DNA from: Dysgonomonas sp. 511 | Lineage (GTDB): Bacteria > Bacteroidota > Bacteroidia > Bacteroidales > Dysgonomonadaceae | Direction of reading: 5' to 3' | Assembly (NCBI RefSeq): GCF_010501105.1 | Contig: NZ_QVMQ01000009.1 | Span: forward strand, 84,269-148,268 | DNA: 64,000 bases | Shown: in pieces, positions 38,245 to 46,264 of the stretch | Position numbering within the stretch: position 1 is the first letter of the stretch | How the letters are laid out: every line of letters begins with the position of its first letter | Made by a program: the position numbers and the translations under genes | Notes under the pieces: model-generated | Told to the model about the DNA's origin: nothing | Databases searched by the model: none | The model's input: the letters and a program-made list of their open reading frames with translations, nothing else

Positions 38245-39318
38245 ATGACAGAAAAACTAAAAAAAGACAGGATATTATTTGCCGACCTACTTAGGGTAGG
38301 TACAATTTTTGCCATCATGGTTTTTCATATCACTACCAACAGATGGCTTGTAGCATTCGACGAAAATCCGACTGAGTGGCATGTAATAAATATTTTTGTT
38401 GCCGGGCTTCGTTGGTGTGTCCCTGTCTTCTTTATGTTGAGCGGAATGATATTTCTCGATCCGGAATACAAAATAACCACAAAAAAGCTATTTTCGAAGA
38501 CAATTCCTCGCATTTTGTGCGCCCTAATATTCTGGAGTATAATATATCGCACTCTCTCGCCGTTAACAGCGGCATTTTTAGATATTAAACCATTGGATAT
38601 CAGCGATTTTAATAGGATTTATTCAGAAATATTTTTAGGCACTCCCTGGCATCATTTATGGTTCATGTACCCGCTTTTGGCCATGTATGCCCTCACTCCC
38701 CTACTCCGGGTGTTTACCGCCAACGCAAAAAAGGAACATTATATATATTTCCTTATCCTTTACCTGATATTCGGATCGCTCATCCCATTCATAAATGCGA
38801 GGCTCGGAATCACCATCAGTTTTGCCATCCCCGAACTATTTTCATATACGGGATATTTCATTGCCGGATATTTCTTCTATAAATTCGACCTGACAAAAAC
38901 AGAAAAAAATATAGTATATATATTAGGTGTACTTTCGCTTGTAGGAACTTATGCCATCTCTACCCTATCGGCAATGGATAGCGGAATGCCTGCCACACAG
39001 TTTTTCGACCGCACTGCACCCAATATAATATTTTCGGCATTCTTTGTTTTCCTTCTGGTGAAAAACGTGGTAAACGGCAGTCGCAAAATACTTAAATACC
39101 AAAACAACAAATATATAACACTGCTTGCTAATTGCGGACTGGGCATTTATCTGGTACACGACTTTTTCAATATCATACTCAATATCCTCAATATCAATAC
39201 AAGCACAATACCAGCCATTCTTGCCGTCCCTCTATTGAGCCTGATTGTGTATTTGGCTTCGTTGGGAGTTGTACTGATTATCCGCAAAATTCCTGTGCTC
39301 AACAAGTGGATTATTTAA
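38245..39318 (+). CDS. Acyltransferase family 3 membrane protein
   Basis: 357 residues with about ten hydrophobic helices. The first helix reads FADLLRVGTIFAIMVFHITTN, with the Arg and His of the Acyl_transf_3 family, and TPWHHLWFMYPLLAMYALTPLLR is the second typical segment. It probably O-acylates a surface glycan or lipid. This is the second member of the family in the window (see 13833). Acceptor unknown. It follows uvrC by 78 bases. Confidence 0.88.
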   Translation: MTEKLKKDRILFADLLRVGTIFAIMVFHITTNRWLVAFDENPTEWHVINIFVAGLRWCVPVFFMLSGMIFLDPEYKITTKKLFSKTIPRILCALIFWSIIYRTLSPLTAAFLDIKPLDISDFNRIYSEIFLGTPWHHLWFMYPLLAMYALTPLLRVFTANAKKEHYIYFLILYLIFGSLIPFINARLGITISFAIPELFSYTGYFIAGYFFYKFDLTKTEKNIVYILGVLSLVGTYAISTLSAMDSGMPATQFFDRTAPNIIFSAFFVFLLVKNVVNGSRKILKYQNNKYITLLANCGLGIYLVHDFFNIILNILNINTSTIPAILAVPLLSLIVYLASLGVVLIIRKIPVLNKWII

Positions 39319-39403
39319 CAACTTTGCGAAAGAAATATAAATTCACCAAATTTTAATAAACAAATACTTCATAATCAACGTTATAATAATAAAACATAAG
39401 ATT

Positions 39404-39988
39404 ATGAAAAATGATTTCTTCTATTCAGTCAAACAAAGGGTAAAATATTGGTGGATTTCGCCAATAATAGGTGTAATTGCTATACTGCTGGGTATATGGT
39501 GTATAGCCAATCCTGCCGGTGCATTAACAATATTGGGCGCATTCTTCGTTGCAGGATTTCTTGTTAGCGGGCTGTTTGAGATAGTATATGCCCTATCGAA
39601 TAAAAACATACTCAAAGGATGGGGATGGACACTGGCAAGTGGTATAATAGATATCTTGTTTGCCATCTTGCTACTAGCTATTCCACTAGGAACCATTACG
39701 ATACTATTATTCCTTGTAGGTTTTTGGGTTATGTTCCAGTCTATATGGGCCATCGGCATGTCGATAGACCTGCAACGCAGCGGCATCAAGGGATGGGGAT
39801 GGACATTGGCATTTGGTATATTGGGACTTATATTATCATTCATTCTCGTAACAAATCCTGTATTTGCAGCCGAATTTATCATCTACCTAATGGCATTTGC
39901 ATTGTTCTTTTATGGAGCTATGAGAATATATTTCGGATTCAAAATGAGGTCGGTACACAAAGACATAGAGAAAATGGAAGATAAGTAA
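39404..39988 (+). CDS. HdeD/DUF308-family membrane protein
   Basis: 194 residues with six predicted helices arranged as three similar pairs: WWISPIIGVIAILLGIWCI, GWGWTLASGIIDILFAILLL and GWGWTLAFGILGLILSFIL. This internal repetition and the GWGWTL motif mark the DUF308/HdeD family, linked to acid resistance in enterobacteria but of unknown role here. Its TAA stop codon coincides with the target duplication of a MITE, see 39989. Confidence 0.88.
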   Translation: MKNDFFYSVKQRVKYWWISPIIGVIAILLGIWCIANPAGALTILGAFFVAGFLVSGLFEIVYALSNKNILKGWGWTLASGIIDILFAILLLAIPLGTITILLFLVGFWVMFQSIWAIGMSIDLQRSGIKGWGWTLAFGILGLILSFILVTNPVFAAEFIIYLMAFALFFYGAMRIYFGFKMRSVHKDIEKMEDK

Positions 39989-40067
39989 GAGTCTGTTTAA
40001 ATTTTATAACAGAACTCTATACTAAAGAACCTATAAGAAATATTTTCGCTAAAATTTAATCAGGCTC
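39989..40067. mobile_element. 79 bp MITE, IS5-type ends (copy A)
   Basis: Ends GAGTCTGTTTAAATTTTA and TAAAATTTAATCAGGCTC form a terminal inverted repeat with a few mismatches. TAA is duplicated on both sides (39986-39988, 40068-40070). The left TAA is the stop codon of the DUF308 gene, so the insertion left that protein intact. The TNA target matches IS5-family subgroups (IS1031, ISL2). Related copies lie at 48228 and 58100. Confidence 0.85.
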
Positions 40068-40102
40068 TAAAGGTAAATTAAAAAATATCTTCAATAGAAA
40101 AT

Positions 40103-40140
40103 AAGGTTGTATATTTGTAGAAGGATATACAACCTTTTTT
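40103..40140 (+). terminator. Terminator hairpin abutting the GT-C start codon
   Basis: AAGGTTGTATA (40103-40113) pairs with TATACAACCTT (40126-40136) and is followed by TTTTTT; the next three bases are the ATG of the following gene. It would stop transcripts arriving from uvrC or the DUF308 gene. A -7 promoter box lies inside its 5' arm and loop. Confidence 0.75.
40110..40117 (+). promoter_or_regulatory. -7 box nested in the terminator
   Basis: TATATTTG matches TAnnTTTG. Transcription would start at about 40122-40125, after the 5' arm of the hairpin, so transcripts from this promoter would lack the terminator stem. Confidence 0.55.
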
Positions 40141-41658
40141 ATGATCAGACCCGAAAATAAGAATATAGCAATAACAGTTGGAATGTTATTGTTTTCTTTT
40201 ATCATCTGTTTTCTCAATTTCAAGACCTCGCCATTGTACCTTATCAACGAATGGTGCGACCCCAATATATATTTTTCTATTGGCAAAGGTATGTTCAACG
40301 GCAAAGTAGTGTATAAAGACCTGTTCGATCACAAAGGCCCGCTTATTTTCATTATCTATGGCATAGGCTACCTGATATCCAATACCAGCTTTACAGGAGT
40401 TTACCTGATACAATCCCTCTTTCTATTCACCAGCCTGCTCTTTGCCTATAAGCTATCGAAACTATATCTAAATGATATACAATCATTTATAATAACATTA
40501 ATTTATACCTGCCTATTCTTTAGCAAGACAGGGACCGGCGGATCGGCAGACGAGTTTATGCTACCTTTTTTTACAGTCAGTTTCTATTATTTCATCTTAT
40601 ACTTCAAAAAAGAAAACAACCTGAAACAAGCAACCGTAAACAAAATAATGCTGATACAGGGGCTCACTTTCGGAGCTGTATTCTTTATTAAATTCAGCGC
40701 AGCAATATTCTGGATACCTATATTGGCAGCCATCTATTATACACTGTTTGCAAGCAAAAAATATAAGGAAGCATTATCGGCAATACTATATACCACATTG
40801 GGTTTCAGCATACTGGCAGCCCCTCTCCTACTCTACTTCCTGATAAACTCGGCATTTGGCGACTTTGTATTTGCATACTTCAAGTTCAACGCCATTTATG
40901 CCAATACAGGGTTTACTATCAATACATTAAAGACTATCGCAGGACGGTTTATAGGCGTCGGCCGCGAATTTTATATTGCATGGGCATTGACATTAGGCGG
41001 ACTTGCTGTTATACTCTTTTCAAACAGGTTTGTACAGAAAAAAGTATATAAAGCGGCAATACTCATTTCATTTATAATCACTTACCTGCCTATAGCCAAT
41101 AGCCGCTTTCATCATCTCTATGCTTATATAGTGCTTTATGTACTTGCTATAATAGCACTTATTTATTTGTTTCAACTTATCAACAGCTATATAAAATCTC
41201 CTGTAAAAATAAAGCCTGCTATCTTATATATTACCGTGCCCGTTATCACAATAGTATCTATAACACACTATCATACAGTGCTATATAACAACAAAGACTG
41301 CCTGTCGTTCAGCTATTGCCGCGATAAATGCTGGATGCTACAAAAAGACTTTGCAGAGGTAATAAAAACACGGGAAAACCCTACCCTACTCGACCTCGGA
41401 CTCGACCGGGGCATATTCACCACAAGCGGCGTAGTACCCACATTCAAGTATTTTTTCCATCCGCTGATATCGGACGAAGATTTCCCCGAAATACTTGAAT
41501 ACCAAACAGAATTGGTGAAAAATAAAGAACCGATGTTTATAGTTACCACCGATAAGAATTTCCCTTACCTGATGGAAAACTACGATATAGCAGCCATAGA
41601 TACTTTCCATTATCTGGGCAACGACTTACATACATACCTCTTCGAAAGAAAAGAATAA
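40141..41658 (+). CDS. GT-C-fold glycosyltransferase-like membrane protein
   Basis: 505 residues with about ten helices. After the first helix comes a loop with DPNIYFSIGKGMFNGKVVYKD, then LFDHKGPLIF. The acidic residue in the first loop and the FDHKGP motif are shared with the protein at 56632 and fit the GT39/GT83-like family that moves sugars or aminoarabinose from lipid-linked donors. A soluble periplasmic C-terminal domain fills about 390-505. The ATG at 40141 directly follows a terminator T run; Met15 (40183) is an alternative start. It precedes dtd by four bases. Confidence 0.78.
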   Translation: MIRPENKNIAITVGMLLFSFIICFLNFKTSPLYLINEWCDPNIYFSIGKGMFNGKVVYKDLFDHKGPLIFIIYGIGYLISNTSFTGVYLIQSLFLFTSLLFAYKLSKLYLNDIQSFIITLIYTCLFFSKTGTGGSADEFMLPFFTVSFYYFILYFKKENNLKQATVNKIMLIQGLTFGAVFFIKFSAAIFWIPILAAIYYTLFASKKYKEALSAILYTTLGFSILAAPLLLYFLINSAFGDFVFAYFKFNAIYANTGFTINTLKTIAGRFIGVGREFYIAWALTLGGLAVILFSNRFVQKKVYKAAILISFIITYLPIANSRFHHLYAYIVLYVLAIIALIYLFQLINSYIKSPVKIKPAILYITVPVITIVSITHYHTVLYNNKDCLSFSYCRDKCWMLQKDFAEVIKTRENPTLLDLGLDRGIFTTSGVVPTFKYFFHPLISDEDFPEILEYQTELVKNKEPMFIVTTDKNFPYLMENYDIAAIDTFHYLGNDLHTYLFERKE

Positions 41659-41662
41659 AAAC

Positions 41663-42115
41663 ATGAGAATACTTATACAACGCACCCTGCAAGCTTCGGT
41701 AACGATAGACAATAAGATCAAATCTTCCATCGCGAAAGGTATGCTCATACTTGTAGGCATAGAAGACAGCGACACCGAAGAAGATATAGAATGGCTGGCA
41801 AACAAGATAATCAACCTGCGCATTTTCGACGATGAAAACGGTGTAATGAACAAATCGATACTGGAAACCGGCGGCGAAATACTTATAGTATCACAATTCA
41901 CATTACATGCCTCTACCAAAAAGGGCAACCGCCCATCGTATATACGCGCCTCGAAGCCCGATTTTGCCATACCTATGTACGAAAAAATGTGCAGCACAGT
42001 ATCTTCCAAGCTAGGCAAAGAAGTGAAAACAGGCGAATTTGGAGCCGATATGCAGGTCGCACTCGTAAACGACGGCCCGGTAACCATCTGGATAGACTCG
42101 AAAATAAAAGAATGA
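41663..42115 (+). CDS. dtd: D-aminoacyl-tRNA deacylase
   Basis: 150 residues, full length. It hydrolyses D-amino acids mischarged on tRNA. The catalytic segments are ILIVSQFTLHAS (SQ-T motif) and ALVNDGPVTIWID (NxGPVT motif). Its TGA stop overlaps the ATG of the mazG-like gene (ATGA), showing translational coupling. Confidence 0.95.
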   Translation: MRILIQRTLQASVTIDNKIKSSIAKGMLILVGIEDSDTEEDIEWLANKIINLRIFDDENGVMNKSILETGGEILIVSQFTLHASTKKGNRPSYIRASKPDFAIPMYEKMCSTVSSKLGKEVKTGEFGADMQVALVNDGPVTIWIDSKIKE

Positions 42116-42441
42116 TGACAATACAAGAAGCTCAACAAGAGGTAGATAAATGGATAAAGACTATCGGCGTGCGCTACTTCAGCGAACTGACCAATATGGC
42201 TATCCTTACCGAAGAAGTGGGAGAACTGGCACGCATCATGGCACGTACTTATGGCGACCAGTCGTTCAAAAAATCAGACCTGGAAAAGAATCTCGGAGAC
42301 GAAATGGCCGATGTGTTATGGGTACTTATCTGCCTTGCTAACCAGACAGGTATAGACCTTACGGAAGCGTTTAGAAAAAATCTGGAGAAGAAAACACTAA
42401 GGGATAAGGATAGACATAAAAATAATGAAAAGTTGAAATAA
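42112..42441 (+). CDS. MazG-like nucleotide pyrophosphohydrolase
   Basis: 109 residues from the ATG at 42112, which overlaps the dtd stop by four bases (ATGA). A much earlier in-frame start inside dtd is not credible. The single MazG domain shows the metal ligands in ILTEEVGELAR (ExxE) and LGDEMADVLWVL (ExxD), so it should hydrolyse nucleoside triphosphates or dCTP-like substrates to monophosphate and pyrophosphate. Housekeeping of the nucleotide pool is likely. Confidence 0.93.
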   Translation: MMTIQEAQQEVDKWIKTIGVRYFSELTNMAILTEEVGELARIMARTYGDQSFKKSDLEKNLGDEMADVLWVLICLANQTGIDLTEAFRKNLEKKTLRDKDRHKNNEKLK

Positions 42442-42450
42442 AAGGGAAAG

Positions 42451-42553
42451 AAGTTTATCTATATAGCACCTCACTCCCCGCTCTCTCCAAAGGGAAGCCC
42501 CCTAATCCCCCTTGGGGGACTTATGCGCAAAGCCACGACAAGGGAGGGGAAAA
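42451..42553. repeat. GC-rich module of the interspersed repeat (left arm)
   Basis: From AAGTTTATCTATATAG through CTCACTCCCCGCTCTCTCC, AGCCCCCTAATCCCCC, TTGGGGGACTTATGCGC and AAAGCCACGACAAGGGAGG, this stretch is repeated almost exactly in inverted orientation at 49868-49969. It leads directly into the 143 bp array. A degraded version lies at 60540-60630. Confidence 0.88.
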
Positions 42554-43015
42554 GTAACAATAAAAAAAGAGTAAAATGTGTTACAAGTGTTACTTTTTAG
42601 GGAGGTACAAGATACCAGTAGACGAGTTAACGAGTTGGTTTCTGATAAAATATAAACTTGTGTCTCATATCTTGTTTACTTGTATCTAAAGAAAAGGTAA
42701 CAATAAAAAAAGAGTAAAATGTGTTACAAGTGTTACTTTTTGGAGAGATACAAGATACCGGTAGACGAGTTAACAAGTTGGTTTCTTATAAAATATGAAC
42801 TTGTGTCTCGTATCTTGTTTACTTGTATCTAAAGAAAAAGTAACAAGGAAAAAAGGCTGAAAAATGTGTTACATGTGTTACTTTTTGGAGAGATACAAGA
42901 TACCGGTAGACGAGTTAACAAGTTGGTTTCTTATAAAATATAAACTTGTATCTCGTATCTTGTTTACTTGTATCTAAAGATATTGTTGACTAATAACTGA
43001 AAACGTGTTACTTTT
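42554..43015. repeat. Three tandem 143 bp repeats
   Basis: Units start at 42554, 42697 and 42840 with GTAACAA, giving an exact 143-base period. Each unit has GTGTTACAAGTGTTAC, then AGATACAAGATACC, GAGTTAACAAGTTGGTTTC, an AT centre and the near-complement CTTGTTTACTTGTATCTAAAG, so it can fold on itself imperfectly. With the preceding module it fills the 658-base gap before deoC. There are no variable spacers, so this is not CRISPR. Function unknown. Confidence 0.92.
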
Positions 43016-43099
43016 ACAAATGATTAAAAATTATAAATAACCAAATATTCCCCTATATCCTCCCTTTTTGGCAGGTTGGAGGAACTAAAATTCACACCA

Positions 43100-43966
43100 A
43101 TGGCAGAAACAAATAAATACATCGACACACTAAACAAGTATAATACACAGCTTAACGATAAGGAAATAAGCAAAAAAGTAAATGATATAATCGCTAAGAA
43201 ATTCGAAGAAAACAACAATAAGGAAGTCTATAAAAAGATATATTCGTGCCTAGACCTCACCTCCCTGAATGCTACCGATACAAACGAAAGTATCTGGAAA
43301 TTTACTGAAAAAGTTAACGAATTTGAAGGATCGACCGACATCGACAATGTAGCCGCTATCTGCGTTTATCCCAACTTTGTAGAAACAGTAAAAGAAGCAC
43401 TCACCGCAGATGTGAAAATAGCTGCCGTGGCCGGAGGATTTCCATCGGGGCAAACTTTTATGGAAGTGAAAATAGCCGAAACAGCCCTTGCAGTAGCCAA
43501 TGGCGCAGACGAAATAGATACTGTACTCAACCTGGGGCATTTCTTCGAAGAAAACTATGAAGAACTGGCTGAAGAACTAGACGAAATAAAGCATGCCTGC
43601 CGCGATGCCCGGCTGAAAGTGATACTGGAAACAGGAGCATTGAAAACAGCATCGGATATAATGAAAGCATCTATATTGGCTTTGTATTCGGGCGCCGATT
43701 TCCTCAAAACCTCTACAGGCAAAGGCTACGAAGGCGCTACACTGGCAGCAGCTTACGTTATGTGTACAGCCATCAAAGAATATGCAGATAAAAACAACCG
43801 TAAAACAGGTTTTAAAGCCGCTGGCGGCATTTCTACCACCGAAGAGGCTGTTAGGTACTACACAATAGTAAAAGAGGTGCTGGGCGAAGAATATCTAAAC
43901 AACGAATATTTCCGTATAGGAGCAAGCCGGTTGGCCGAAGATGTGCTGAAAAGAATAGAAGAATAA
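43100..43966 (+). CDS. deoC: Deoxyribose-phosphate aldolase
   Basis: 288 residues from the ATG at 43100; a TTG 24 bases upstream is in frame but lies within the GGAGGA ribosome-binding stretch. The enzyme cleaves 2-deoxyribose 5-phosphate to glyceraldehyde 3-phosphate and acetaldehyde in nucleoside catabolism. The Schiff-base lysine is Lys203 in FLKTSTGKG, and VAAICVYPNF and GADEIDTVLNLG are family signatures. The N-terminal 40 residues are an extra helical extension common in Bacteroidetes members. The 3' end was copied in a tandem duplication downstream. Confidence 0.95.
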   Translation: MAETNKYIDTLNKYNTQLNDKEISKKVNDIIAKKFEENNNKEVYKKIYSCLDLTSLNATDTNESIWKFTEKVNEFEGSTDIDNVAAICVYPNFVETVKEALTADVKIAAVAGGFPSGQTFMEVKIAETALAVANGADEIDTVLNLGHFFEENYEELAEELDEIKHACRDARLKVILETGALKTASDIMKASILALYSGADFLKTSTGKGYEGATLAAAYVMCTAIKEYADKNNRKTGFKAAGGISTTEEAVRYYTIVKEVLGEEYLNNEYFRIGASRLAEDVLKRIEE

Positions 43967-43978
43967 AAATGCACTCAT

Positions 43979-44566
43979 ATGAAAATAATCAGCATTATAT
44001 TAGTTTTGTTAAGTATAGTAACGAGTGTAGAGGCTCAAACCTACTCCTTGTTTGATGATAAATACAAAAAAGTGATATTATCATTTGATATAGTAGATAA
44101 AAATGAAGTCATTATTCTTGACGAGAATGAAAAAAAAGTTCATGTGCCACTAGCTCATATCTCCGGCAATTATTATGCTGTTGGTTCAAAAAAATATATG
44201 ATAATAAGTTTTTTACATAATGATGGAATCATGGCAATGTTTAAAACTACCTTTACCAACATTGATCAAGTTAGAGAATTTGTTGAAAATCCTATTAATA
44301 TAAAAACTCAGATAACATATTATTTTGTTAGGGATATTACACTGCAACAGTTATCTAAATTTCCATCAAAAAAGAAAATGCGCCGTGAGCATAAAGAAAT
44401 AATAGAAAAAATAAAGGATGATTTTACTACTGAATCTGCCAAAATTATAGTGTCGTCTTACCAAAAAGAAAAATCTTTAAACAGTGAAATAGCAGCATAT
44501 GGAGTAATAAATATTCAATCTGAAATAGCAGCTTTAACCTGTTTACTAGGATATAAACCTCGTTAA
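43979..44566 (+). CDS. Secreted hypothetical protein, paralogue 1
   Basis: 195 residues with a signal peptide cleaved after VEAQ (near residue 20). The mature start TYSLFDDKYKKVILSFDI is shared with the next gene, as are the central TTFTNIDQVREF segment, DITLQQL and the C-terminal LLGYKPR. The pair therefore arose by tandem duplication. Base composition is more AT-rich than deoC. I recognise no family; the location should be periplasmic. Confidence 0.7.
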   Translation: MKIISIILVLLSIVTSVEAQTYSLFDDKYKKVILSFDIVDKNEVIILDENEKKVHVPLAHISGNYYAVGSKKYMIISFLHNDGIMAMFKTTFTNIDQVREFVENPINIKTQITYYFVRDITLQQLSKFPSKKKMRREHKEIIEKIKDDFTTESAKIIVSSYQKEKSLNSEIAAYGVINIQSEIAALTCLLGYKPR

Positions 44567-44665
44567 ACTAATATTAAAATTACAATAGCAGTTTATCATA
44601 AATCATGCATAGAGGCAAGAGAAGATTTGCTAAAAAGAATAGAAGAATAGAAGAATAAAAATACG

Positions 44666-45289
44666 ATGCATAAAACTATAACCATCACACTCATCCTTTT
44701 AAGTGCTATGTGCGAAATACAGGCGCAGACTTATAATTTATTTCATAAAGATCAGAAAAATATACTGATAAGCCTCGATGTAGCAGCTAATAGAAAGGAA
44801 TTGGTTATGAGCAGCCAAAATCAGGAAAAAAGGAAATTCGAATTAGTTCCTGCCTCCGACGATATCTATATAATAAACAAGGAGGATAGCTGTGCAATCA
44901 TGAAATTCGTGTACGACGACAGGATGATAGAATTTATTATAGACACCACTTTTGCAAATATAGAGAGTGCCAGACTATTTGCTGCCGAACCTGTAAATAT
45001 GGTTAAACAATTAGCTGTTTATCTTCTTAAGGATATAACTTTGGAGCAATTACGCAATCTTCCGTATGAAGATGAGATGAGCGATGAAGATGAACAATTT
45101 ATGGAAAAGATTGAAGAAGAACAGATAGCCGAACTCAAATTATTCGGGTATAGCGAAGATAAAAACTTCGATTTTCTTAAATCTGCTTCCAAAATAGATA
45201 TCCAATCAATCGTTAAAATCACGTTAAGGCAGGCAATGCTCAATCAGGCTTTGACCTATATGCTAGGATATAAATCTAAAATTGAATAA
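44666..45289 (+). CDS. Secreted hypothetical protein, paralogue 2
   Basis: 207 residues, signal peptide cleaved after IQAQ. It shares the TYNLFHKDQKNILISLDV start, TTFANIESARLF, DITLEQLRNLP and MLGYKSK end with paralogue 1, at perhaps 30-40 percent identity by eye. An acidic insert (EDEMSDEDEQFMEKIEEEQ) distinguishes it. The 50 bases before its start are a degraded copy of the 3' end of deoC, which marks the duplication boundary. Function unknown. Confidence 0.7.
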   Translation: MHKTITITLILLSAMCEIQAQTYNLFHKDQKNILISLDVAANRKELVMSSQNQEKRKFELVPASDDIYIINKEDSCAIMKFVYDDRMIEFIIDTTFANIESARLFAAEPVNMVKQLAVYLLKDITLEQLRNLPYEDEMSDEDEQFMEKIEEEQIAELKLFGYSEDKNFDFLKSASKIDIQSIVKITLRQAMLNQALTYMLGYKSKIE

Positions 45290-45306
45290 CTTATAACTAA
45301 ATAATT

Positions 45307-45804
45307 ATGGCAACAGCGTATCACAACCTATCGTCTTACAATCCCGAAACAGTACCCGACGGCTCAGACATGAGAATAGGGATAGTAGTATCGGAATGGA
45401 ACGAAAATATAACCAAAGCCCTGCTCGACGGCGCATTCAAAACGTTGGTAAAGCATGGTGTAAAGTCTGAGAATATCTTAATAGACTTCGTTCCGGGCAG
45501 TTTCGAACTCATCTTCGGATCCAAGCATCTGGTAGAAAACAAGGAGATAGATGCAGTAATAGCCCTTGGCTGTGTAGTAAGAGGCGGCACCCCGCATTTC
45601 GAATATGTATGCAGCGGTGTAACGCAAGGCATAGCCGACATGAACATCCGTTACGATATACCTTTCATTTTCGGCCTTTTAACCACCGATACCATGCAGC
45701 AAGCAGAAGAACGAGCCGGTGGCATACATGGCAATAAAGGCGATGAATGTGCAATAACAGCACTAAAAATGATAGATTTTTATCGCAGAAATTTGGAAGA
45801 ATAA
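45307..45804 (+). CDS. ribH: 6,7-dimethyl-8-ribityllumazine synthase
   Basis: 165 residues. It condenses 5-amino-6-ribitylamino-uracil with dihydroxybutanone phosphate, the penultimate step in riboflavin synthesis, and forms pentamers or capsids. [11 protein letters not shown] (61-71) and [14 protein letters not shown] with His97 are the substrate-binding and catalytic segments. The promoter of the downstream tRNAs begins inside its last codons. Confidence 0.96.
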   Translation: MATAYHNLSSYNPETVPDGSDMRIGIVVSEWNENITKALLDGAFKTLVKHGVKSENILIDFVPGSFELIFGSKHLVENKEIDAVIALGCVVRGGTPHFEYVCSGVTQGIADMNIRYDIPFIFGLLTTDTMQQAEERAGGIHGNKGDECAITALKMIDFYRRNLEE

Positions 45805-45822
45805 ATAAAAGTGTTACCTTTG
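45792..45822 (+). promoter_or_regulatory. Promoter of the tRNA-Tyr / tRNA-Gly pair
   Basis: TTTG (45792-45795) and TACCTTTG (45815-45822) are separated by exactly 19 bases, a textbook Bacteroidetes -33/-7 pair. The -33 box lies within the end of ribH. The tRNA-Tyr gene starts 17 bases after the -7 box. Confidence 0.8.
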
Positions 45823-45839
45823 CATCGCTAAAGAAATTT

Positions 45840-45922
45840 GGGCAGTTACCAAAGTGGCCAACTGGGGCTGACTGTAACTCAGCTGTCTTTCGACTTCGGA
45901 GGTTCGAATCCTTCACTGCCCA
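45840..45922 (+). tRNA. tRNA-Tyr (GUA)
   Basis: 83 bases. The acceptor stem GGGCAGT / ACTGCCC closes the cloverleaf with discriminator A. The anticodon arm GCTGA-CTGTAAC-TCAGC carries GTA at 45874-45876. A long variable arm, as in class II tRNAs, and a GGTTCGAATCC T arm follow. CCA is not encoded. Confidence 0.97.
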
Positions 45923-45938
45923 CCCTTCTTTAAGTATT

Positions 45939-46011
45939 GCGGAAGTAGCTCAGTTGATAGAGCATCAGCCTTCCAAGCTGAGGGTCGCGGGTTTGAGCCC
46001 CGTCTTCCGCT
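45939..46011 (+). tRNA. tRNA-Gly (UCC)
   Basis: 73 bases. The acceptor stem GCGGAAG / CTTCCGC is perfect, with discriminator T. The D arm AGCTCAGTTGATAGAGC, the anticodon loop CTTCCAA with TCC at 45972-45974, and the T arm GGGTTTGAGCCCC are canonical. It follows tRNA-Tyr by 16 bases and is probably cut from the same transcript. Confidence 0.97.
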
Positions 46012-46020
46012 CTGAAAATG

Positions 46021-46053
46021 AAGCGATTACAAATAATGTAGTCGCTTTTTTTG
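46021..46053 (+). terminator. Terminator after the tRNA pair
   Basis: AAGCGATTAC (46021-46030) pairs with GTAGTCGCTT (46038-46047), with one G-T pair, around a 7-base loop and is followed by T residues. It ends the tRNA transcript. The remaining 210 bases before the next gene are AT-rich; an open frame without a start codon runs through 46054-46210, possibly a decayed gene fragment. Confidence 0.85.
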
Positions 46054-46264
46054 TTAGCCAGAACCAGGATTTTCGATAAAAAGAATAAAAATTCGCATGA
46101 GTTTGAAGAAATTTTATCTATACTGGAAGATGAAACAAAAATCATGTTATATAAAAATAACGAAAAGAAAAAGACACGTATAAGTAACTGTAATGAGGAA
46201 TATAGTTAGCATAGACAATATGATGATGTACAAACAATAATAATCAATCAACTCTAAAATAATA

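Noticed and set aside
42554..43015. Tandem repeats as a CRISPR array
   Set aside because: The whole 143-base unit is conserved with no variable spacers, and no cas gene is in the window.
46054..46210. Possible small gene after the tRNA terminator
   Set aside because: The frame has no ATG until close to its end and no ribosome-binding site; at most a decayed fragment.
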